NCBI RefSeq assembly: GCF_024637875.1
Contig: NZ_CP102451.1
Coordinates: 1,243,001-1,307,000 of the forward strand
DNA: 64,000 nt
From: Vagococcus luciliae
Lineage (GTDB): Bacteria > Bacillota > Bacilli > Lactobacillales > Vagococcaceae
Direction: 5' to 3'
Program-made: the position numbers and the translations under genes
The notes under the pieces: generated by a model
Databases searched by the model: none
Seen by the model: only the letters and a program-made list of their open reading frames with translations
Told to the model about the DNA's origin: nothing
Shown: positions 58,531 through 64,000 of the stretch, one piece after another
How the letters are laid out: every line of letters begins with the position of its first letter
How positions within the stretch are numbered: position 1 is the stretch's first letter

Positions 58531-59345
58531 TAGCAACAATTAATCCGACAGCTTTTCATGTTTTTGGTATAGCAATTCAATGGTATGCGATTATTATTGT
58601 GTCTGGTATTGTATTAGTTTCATGGCTTGCTACCAAAGAAGCTGTTCGAGTAGGACTTAAAGAAGATGATGTCATAGATATGATGCTATGGGCTCTTCCT
58701 ATTTCTATTGTTGGGGCTAGATTGTACTATGTTATATTTGAGTGGCAATATTATGCGCAGCATCCAATTGAAATATTTGCTATTCGAAATGGTGGGCTTG
58801 CTATTTACGGTGGATTAATAGCAGGTGGTTTAGTATTATATTTTTATACACGTCATCACTTCATTAATACTTGGACGTTTTTAGATGTCGCAGCTCCGAG
58901 CGTTTTATTAGCACAAGCTATTGGTCGATGGGGAAATTTTATGAATCATGAAGCATTTGGAGAAGTAACAACCAAAGCTTTTTTAATGAAGTTACATTTG
59001 CCTAATTTTATTATTGAGAATATGTATATTGAGGGTGCGTATAGACAACCCACTTTTTTATATGAAAGCACGTGGAATATGATTGGATTTATCGTGATTA
59101 TTTTATTAAGAAGAAAAAATCAATTTTTTAAACGAGGAGAAGTTGCCTTAACGTATATTTTATGGTATTCATTTGGACGCTTTTTTATCGAGGGAATGAG
59201 AACAGATAGTTTAATGTTTTTCGGTGGTTTAAGAATATCACAAATTCTTTCAGCTGTGTTATTCATTGGTGCGCTTAGCTTAATTGTCATTCGACGTAAA
59301 AATAAGAATTTGCCATATTATAATCGATCATATAGTCTTAAATAA
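58527..59345 (+). CDS. lgt: Prolipoprotein diacylglyceryl transferase
   Basis: Lgt moves diacylglyceryl from phosphatidylglycerol to the lipobox Cys of prolipoproteins. The 272-aa protein has about seven membrane helices, the RNGGLAIYGGLIAG loop and the signature IGRWGNFMNHEAFG. It would process the two lipoproteins encoded in this window (29045 and 52207). Its start overlaps the hprK stop. A terminator follows. Confidence 0.97.
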   Translation: MIATINPTAFHVFGIAIQWYAIIIVSGIVLVSWLATKEAVRVGLKEDDVIDMMLWALPISIVGARLYYVIFEWQYYAQHPIEIFAIRNGGLAIYGGLIAGGLVLYFYTRHHFINTWTFLDVAAPSVLLAQAIGRWGNFMNHEAFGEVTTKAFLMKLHLPNFIIENMYIEGAYRQPTFLYESTWNMIGFIVIILLRRKNQFFKRGEVALTYILWYSFGRFFIEGMRTDSLMFFGGLRISQILSAVLFIGALSLIVIRRKNKNLPYYNRSYSLK

Positions 59346-59391
59346 GAAGTAAGATGTGTGGCGGAAACCGTCTCGCATCTTACTTCTTTTA
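59344..59391 (+). terminator. Terminator after lgt
   Basis: AAGAAGTAAGATG / CATCTTACTTCTT perfect stem with a ~20-nt loop containing a small GCGG/CCGT hairpin; the T run is short (four T). Confidence 0.75.
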
Positions 59392-59447
59392 GTAACCTAT
59401 GATAAAATAAAGATACTAATGTTTTTTAAAAGGAGAAATTTAATTCG

Positions 59448-60458
59448 ATGAAACAAAAAATTGCTGTTTTAGGGGCAGGATCTTGGGGTACTGCTTTAGC
59501 GATGGTACTCGTTGAAAATGGGCATGATGTGATTATTTGGGGACATAAAGAAACTCAAATTAATGAAATAAACACTCATCATACTAATGCTCATTATTTG
59601 AAAGAAATTACGTTACCTAGTAAGTTAAAAGGAACGTCAGATTTAAAGGAATGTGTGAAAGATGCAGATGCTGTGTTATTTGTTGTACCAACAAAGGCTA
59701 TGCGTGATGTATCAAATCAATTTAACCAAGTATGTGACAATCAACCGGTTATTATTCATGCAAGTAAAGGGTTAGAACAGGATAGTCATAAGCGTATCAC
59801 AGAAATACTTGAAGAGGAAATTTCTCCAAATCATAGACAAGCGATTGTTGTATTATCTGGTCCTAGCCATGCAGAAGAAGTAGCTGTAAAAGATGTAACA
59901 ACTATTACAGCAGCATCAAATTCAATGCAAGCTGCCGAGTACGTTCAACGTTTATTTTCAAATGACTATTTTAGAGTATACACTAATAGTGATGTCATTG
60001 GAGTAGAAATGGGTGCGGCTTTAAAAAATATTATCGCACTTGGTTCTGGTGCACTACATGGATTAGGTTACGGAGATAATGCTAGAGCAGCTATTATGAC
60101 TCGTGGATTAGCTGAAATTAGCCGTTTGGGTGTTGCAATGGGAGCTAATCCTTTGACATTTATTGGGTTAAGTGGCGTAGGAGATTTAGCAGTAACATGT
60201 GCGAGTGAACACTCACGTAATTTTAGAGCTGGGTATTTACTTGGAAAAGGTAATTCATTAGATGATGTATTAAATAATATGGGCATGATTGTTGAAGGTG
60301 TTTATACAACTAAAGCAGCTTATCAATTAGCTCAAGAAAGACATATAGAAATGCCCATTACAGAAGCTATTTATGACGTTATTTATAATCATACAGACGT
60401 TCCAACAACAGTAAAAAATATTATGCTTAGAGAACATAAGTCTGAGCAGGAATTATAA
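59448..60458 (+). CDS. gpsA: Glycerol-3-phosphate dehydrogenase [NAD(P)+]
   Basis: GpsA reduces dihydroxyacetone phosphate to sn-glycerol 3-phosphate for phospholipid and teichoic acid synthesis. The 336 aa show [26 protein letters not shown], the catalytic-Lys block [17 protein letters not shown] and [19 protein letters not shown] lies ~12 bases before the ATG. galU follows 16 bases later. Confidence 0.97.
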   Translation: MKQKIAVLGAGSWGTALAMVLVENGHDVIIWGHKETQINEINTHHTNAHYLKEITLPSKLKGTSDLKECVKDADAVLFVVPTKAMRDVSNQFNQVCDNQPVIIHASKGLEQDSHKRITEILEEEISPNHRQAIVVLSGPSHAEEVAVKDVTTITAASNSMQAAEYVQRLFSNDYFRVYTNSDVIGVEMGAALKNIIALGSGALHGLGYGDNARAAIMTRGLAEISRLGVAMGANPLTFIGLSGVGDLAVTCASEHSRNFRAGYLLGKGNSLDDVLNNMGMIVEGVYTTKAAYQLAQERHIEMPITEAIYDVIYNHTDVPTTVKNIMLREHKSEQEL

Positions 60459-60474
60459 AAGGAGAATAATACAT

Positions 60475-61404
60475 ATGTCTAAAGTGAAGAAAGCAGTCAT
60501 TCCAGCAGCTGGATTAGGAACACGTTTTTTACCTGCAACCAAAGCGATGGCTAAGGAAATGTTACCAATTGTTGATAAACCTACTATTCAATTTATTGTT
60601 GAAGAAGCTCTTGCTTCAGGGATTGAAGATATTTTAATTATTACAGGAAAAGCAAAACGTCCGATTGAAGATCATTTTGATTCTAATTTAGAGCTTGAAA
60701 CTAACTTGAAAGAAAAAGGTAAGTTAGAATTACTTGAATTGGTTGAAGAGACAACGGGATTAAATTTACACTTTATTCGTCAATCACACCCACTTGGTTT
60801 GGGTCATGCAGTATTACAGGCAAAATCATTTGTTGGAAATGAGCCATTTGTTGTAATGCTGGGGGATGATATCATGGAAGATAATATTCCATTAACAAAA
60901 CAATTAATCAATGATTATGATGAGACACATGCTTCTACTATTGCGGTTATGGAAGTACCAAAAGATGATGTATCTAAATATGGTATCATTAATCCTGGTG
61001 GTGAAGTAGAAAAAAACTTATTTAATGTAAAAAACTTTGTCGAAAAGCCAGCTGTTGATAAAGCACCAAGTAATATGGCTATTATTGGCCGTTATCTTTT
61101 AACACCAGAAATTTTTCATGTGTTAGAACAACAAAAACCAGGTGCTGGTGGAGAAATCCAATTAACGGATGCTATTGATACTTTGAATAAAACGCAACGT
61201 GTTTTTGCTCATAATTTTAAAGGAACTCGTTACGATGTTGGGGATAAATTTGGTTACATGAAAACAAGTATCGAGTATGGTTTGAAGCACCCTCAAATTA
61301 AAGATGATTTAGCTCAACTTATTTTAGATTTGAGTGAAGACATCAAAAAAGAAAAAGGCATAACAACAAAAAAAACTGAGAGCAAAAAAACTGAGAAGGA
61401 TTAA
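60475..61404 (+). CDS. galU: UTP-glucose-1-phosphate uridylyltransferase
   Basis: GalU makes UDP-glucose for glycolipid anchors of lipoteichoic acid and for galactose metabolism. The 309 aa show [21 protein letters not shown], the [10 protein letters not shown] segment, [10 protein letters not shown] and [12 protein letters not shown]. The C-terminus is Lys-rich. AAAGGAG precedes the ATG. It feeds the same UDP-sugar pool used by galE at the left end of the window. Confidence 0.97.
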   Translation: MSKVKKAVIPAAGLGTRFLPATKAMAKEMLPIVDKPTIQFIVEEALASGIEDILIITGKAKRPIEDHFDSNLELETNLKEKGKLELLELVEETTGLNLHFIRQSHPLGLGHAVLQAKSFVGNEPFVVMLGDDIMEDNIPLTKQLINDYDETHASTIAVMEVPKDDVSKYGIINPGGEVEKNLFNVKNFVEKPAVDKAPSNMAIIGRYLLTPEIFHVLEQQKPGAGGEIQLTDAIDTLNKTQRVFAHNFKGTRYDVGDKFGYMKTSIEYGLKHPQIKDDLAQLILDLSEDIKKEKGITTKKTESKKTEKD

Positions 61405-61422
61405 TTCCCTTCTCTTTTTCTT
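61393..61422 (+). terminator. Terminator overlapping the galU stop
   Basis: GAGAAGG / CCTTCTC stem with five T; the stop codon lies in the stem-loop. Confidence 0.75.
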
Positions 61423-61439
61423 GTTTAAAGGAGAATAAT

Positions 61440-62432
61440 ATGGAAATACTAAAAGCGATTTTACACATTATTGATAAAGATTCAGGACAATTAATCTGTT
61501 CACAAGCAGAACTTGATTTACGTGATTTTCATGTGAGTCAATATATGGAAACAGTATTAAAGCGATTGGATAAAGGAGAGTATAAGCATGGCATTCTATC
61601 AGCAGATAATGATATTGTTCCTTTTATGCAAGAGATAGAAACTAATTTTATCAAAGTAACACAAGATATTTCTCAAAAGATGTTTGATGTATTAGCTATT
61701 AGTGAGGATGCACCTAGTGGGGATGTCTTATTTTTAGAGACTAAAGATTTAGAAGAAAATCATTATTTGGTTGTGATTAAATTTAATTATAAACCTCAAT
61801 TTACACATCATGTGACGTATGTGGATGATGTGATGCAAAATAACATTATTTTAAATCAAACTGTTTTTCCTGCTGTCACACAAAAAATTGATGAATGTTT
61901 TATGATTAATTTAACAGATTTATCTACTAAAGTTATAGAAAAACGCTATATGTTTGAAGGGGAAAAGCGTTACTATTTTACAGAACGATTGTTGCAACTT
62001 GACCCACTACCGACAGTTAGTGAGAAATTAAATATTGTGAAAAAAGCAGTGAAACAAGTTGCTAAACGTTACAATGAAGAAGAGTATGTGAGTATGAGTC
62101 AAGCACAACAGGCAATTTTTGAAAGCATTGAATCAGATGGCATTATTGACACACAAAAAGTAGCTGATGTTGTATTTAAAGATAATATTTCAGCAAAAGA
62201 AGAATATCAAGATATTATCGAAAAAACAAAATTTACTGAGGATATTCCAGAAAATATTGTGAAATATGAAAAAAAATACAGTAAACAAAAATTTAAACTA
62301 GCCAATGGAATTGAATTATCTATTCCAAGTGATGTGTTTAATGATGCAAATATGGTTGAGTTCATCAACAATCCTGATGGAACAATCTCTGTAATGATAA
62401 AAAATATTGAGGAGATTATCAGTAAGTTTTAA
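61440..62432 (+). CDS. Nucleoid-associated protein, NdpA/YejK family
   Basis: A 330-aa protein of the NdpA (37-kDa nucleoid-associated) family. It opens with ILKAILHIIDKDSGQLICSQAELDL and has the central YVDDVMQNNIILNQTVFP region, and a C-terminal domain ending in KFKLANGIELSIPSDVF. The E. coli member YejK binds DNA or the nucleoid; in Gram-positives the role is unknown and it is sometimes linked to phage or plasmid contexts. AAAGGAG precedes the ATG. The stop overlaps by 4 bases that of the convergent hydrolase gene. Confidence 0.85.
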   Translation: MEILKAILHIIDKDSGQLICSQAELDLRDFHVSQYMETVLKRLDKGEYKHGILSADNDIVPFMQEIETNFIKVTQDISQKMFDVLAISEDAPSGDVLFLETKDLEENHYLVVIKFNYKPQFTHHVTYVDDVMQNNIILNQTVFPAVTQKIDECFMINLTDLSTKVIEKRYMFEGEKRYYFTERLLQLDPLPTVSEKLNIVKKAVKQVAKRYNEEEYVSMSQAQQAIFESIESDGIIDTQKVADVVFKDNISAKEEYQDIIEKTKFTEDIPENIVKYEKKYSKQKFKLANGIELSIPSDVFNDANMVEFINNPDGTISVMIKNIEEIISKF

Positions 62433-63190
62433 TGATGAAACTGATTCGTTAAGAAATTCGCCATATTCTCCATCGTAGGTATGGTTAAGATATGGGGTTC
62501 ATCTATTCCAGTCTCAAATATCATATTTTTACCAAAAGTATCATGTTTGTATAAGTCATAAAAATCGTGGCTAGCAGAATACGGAATTTTGGCGTCTTTT
62601 GTTCCATGCCAAAAATAGATTGGTCGACTGTTTATTTTTTCGGGTTGTCTATTGAGGTCGTAAGATGATGTCCAAGAGAGACTATCTTCTAAATCAATAG
62701 GTAACGTGAGTTGTTTTGTTTTACTATAATAAATCAGGCGATCAATAAAACCTTGGTAATCGGGAGTGCCCATTAAGATAGCAGCAGCTGTAATATCAGG
62801 ATGTTTTGTTAGAAGTCCCGCGCTTGTCATTCCACCCATTGAAAAGCCACCAACAGCAATTTGGTTGTCTAAAACAAATTTTTTGTTGTAAAGGTATTCT
62901 TTGATTAAATTAAACTCAATAAGGTTATGTTGGATACTAGACCAAAAAGCAAAAGAAGGGATGACAGAGCGATTTTCAACGCGTCTCGTTCCATGAAACA
63001 TGGCATCTGGAACAATCACACGGTTAGTTAACTGAGCTATTTTTCTAGCAGGTGTTAAGGCCAATTCTTTTGATGTTTGCCAGCCATGATAAAAAACAAC
63101 ACATGGAAGTGGATCATATTGATGAGTCTCAGGAACAACTTCTACAACAGGAATATGTTGAATCATTCTTTCTTTAATTAAGCATTTCAT
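62429..63190 (-). CDS. Alpha/beta hydrolase, prolyl oligopeptidase/esterase type
   Basis: A 253-aa serine hydrolase with FYHGWQTSK (oxyanion region), the nucleophile elbow GGFSMGGM (Ser, ~116), IYFWHGTKDAKIPY (acid Asp) and DEPHILT (His). It resembles YitV-like esterases. No signal peptide is seen. The leftward ATG has AAGGAGG 6 bases before it. Substrate unknown. Confidence 0.85.
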   Translation of the reverse strand: MKCLIKERMIQHIPVVEVVPETHQYDPLPCVVFYHGWQTSKELALTPARKIAQLTNRVIVPDAMFHGTRRVENRSVIPSFAFWSSIQHNLIEFNLIKEYLYNKKFVLDNQIAVGGFSMGGMTSAGLLTKHPDITAAAILMGTPDYQGFIDRLIYYSKTKQLTLPIDLEDSLSWTSSYDLNRQPEKINSRPIYFWHGTKDAKIPYSASHDFYDLYKHDTFGKNMIFETGIDEPHILTIPTMENMANFLTNQFHH

Positions 63191-63250
63191 AAGTTTCCTC
63201 CTTTAGTTAAGAGTATCGATTGTTCAAAAATAAAGCAATCATTCCAACTC

Positions 63251-63297
63251 AAAAAAATGCTGTAGACAGAATAATAAATTGTCTACAGCATTTTTTC
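63251..63297. terminator. Bidirectional-type terminator between the TPM gene and the hydrolase gene
   Basis: AAAAATGCTGTAGACA / TGTCTACAGCATTTTT perfect stem, ~12-nt loop, A run on one side and T run on the other. In the leftward direction it ends the TPM-domain gene. Confidence 0.92.
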
Positions 63298-63301
63298 CTT
63301 T

Positions 63302-64000
63302 TTAGAAGCTTCCACCGCCACCACCATGACTTGTTCCACTACTTCCCATATGAGTACTAGAACCACTACTTGGAGGTGGTTTTGGAATATGTCTAGTCGT
63401 CGTAATATCAAATATTTTTGATGTGCGAGATTCTGTTAAATCAAGTGAACTCATTTCATAATAGGGATAATGATAAGTCGCTTTTTTTAACAAATAATTT
63501 CTAGAGATATACACATAAAAAACAATAGTTGAACCAATACCTGCGATACCGGCAATTATGATTGTCAATATTGAAAATGCTTTTGAATTATCTCGTGCAA
63601 CACGATGTGTATTAGCAACTGGACCATCTTTAATGTAGCTTTCTGAAGCAGTTAAGACGTATTTAATGGCATCATAATAGCGACCGTCTTTCATATCTTC
63701 AGTGCTACTATTTATAATTTGATCGATACGATTGTCATTTAAAATATCTATCATATTTCCTGTTGTCGAAATATGAAATTTTCGATGTTCCATATCAATT
63801 AAAAATAGCATGCCACTTTTATCATCACCGAGTCCAAAACCATTATTATCATAGAAATCATCAGCATATTCTTCCGGTGTTTTTCCATCAGTATTTTCTG
63901 TTGAGACAAAAACAAAATCTTGATTATTTTTGTCTTTGAATTCATTGATAGCTTGTTGAAGGGAATTTTTTTCATCAGCTGACAATAAATTAGCTTGATC
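63302..64000 (-). CDS. TPM-domain (YgcG-like) membrane protein, N-terminus outside window
   Basis: This is the last ~232 codons of a TPM-domain protein read leftward; the frame is open to base 64000, so the N-terminal signal region is cut off. The TPM domain (~1-125 of the visible part) has DFVFVSTENTDGKTPEEYADDFYDNNGFGLGDDKSGMLFLIDME and ISTTGNMIDIL. One membrane helix (~residues 145-167) and a cytoplasmic part follow. The tail is rich in Gly and Ser and ends GGGGGSF, as usual in this family. Some TPM proteins have phosphatase activity or help assemble membrane complexes; the role here is unknown. Confidence 0.87.
   Translation of the reverse strand, partial: DQANLLSADEKNSLQQAINEFKDKNNQDFVFVSTENTDGKTPEEYADDFYDNNGFGLGDDKSGMLFLIDMEHRKFHISTTGNMIDILNDNRIDQIINSSTEDMKDGRYYDAIKYVLTASESYIKDGPVANTHRVARDNSKAFSILTIIIAGIAGIGSTIVFYVYISRNYLLKKATYHYPYYEMSSLDLTESRTSKIFDITTTRHIPKPPPSSGSSTHMGSSGTSHGGGGGSF

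Overview
The window is a 64 kb stretch of a low-GC Gram-positive chromosome, almost entirely coding and mostly housekeeping. The gene blocks proS-polC, rimP-nusA-ylxR-ylxQ-infB-rbfA, hrcA-grpE-dnaK-dnaJ, ywiB/rpoE, fba-murA-rho-rpmE2 and hprK-lgt-gpsA-galU are typical of Lactobacillales. The AT-rich composition, the type B L31 next to rho, and the lipL / HD dNTPase / HAD cluster near rpoE point to Enterococcaceae, with Vagococcus or a close relative as my best guess. That assignment comes from gene order and protein resemblance only.

Layout: 1-5.8 kb holds the end of proS, then polC and galE. 5.8-13.4 kb is the one clearly accessory region. It is a complete type I restriction-modification locus (hsdM, hsdS, hsdR) with a tyrosine recombinase and a promoterless inverted copy of the first hsdS target-recognition domain (TRD) between hsdS and hsdR. 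13.5-14.3 kb is a membrane-anchored phosphoesterase. 14.4-19.6 kb is the rimP-nusA-infB-rbfA operon. 19.7-23.8 kb holds an oxidoreductase, truB, ribF and hemW. 24-28.9 kb is the heat-shock operon with two CIRCE operators. 29-32.5 kb holds a metal-binding lipoprotein, a drug/metabolite transporter and gnd. 32.5-35.6 kb is a leftward operon (lipoyl transfer, dNTPase, HAD phosphatase). 35.7-42.9 kb runs from ywiB and rpoE through aldA, fba, murA and rho to rpmE2. 43-46 kb holds nadE and an LTA-synthase-like enzyme. 46.1-52.1 kb holds two P-type cation ATPases, the first behind a Mn2+ (yybP-ykoY) riboswitch with terminator. 52.2-54.5 kb holds a lipoprotein and rimM-trmD-rplS with an L19 leader. 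54.7-57.5 kb has an M24-like protein and a split ThrE-type exporter. 57.6-61.4 kb is hprK-lgt-gpsA-galU. The right edge holds a nucleoid-associated protein, an alpha/beta hydrolase and the start-truncated gene of a TPM-domain membrane protein.

The most notable system is the hsd locus. A 524-bp inverted repeat, perfect by eye, covers TRD1 and its silent copy and encloses TRD2 plus the recombinase. Every TRD border carries the same 9-bp core (CAGYGTRAG), always in the same reading frame, encoding Gln-Arg-Lys or Gln-Arg-Glu except at the last border. The locus therefore looks built for DNA inversion that changes HsdS, and so changes the methylation and restriction specificity of the cell. One predicted orientation makes a half-size HsdS. 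No CRISPR array, prophage, insertion sequence, tRNA or rRNA gene was seen, and no gene-free stretch exceeds about 300 bases.
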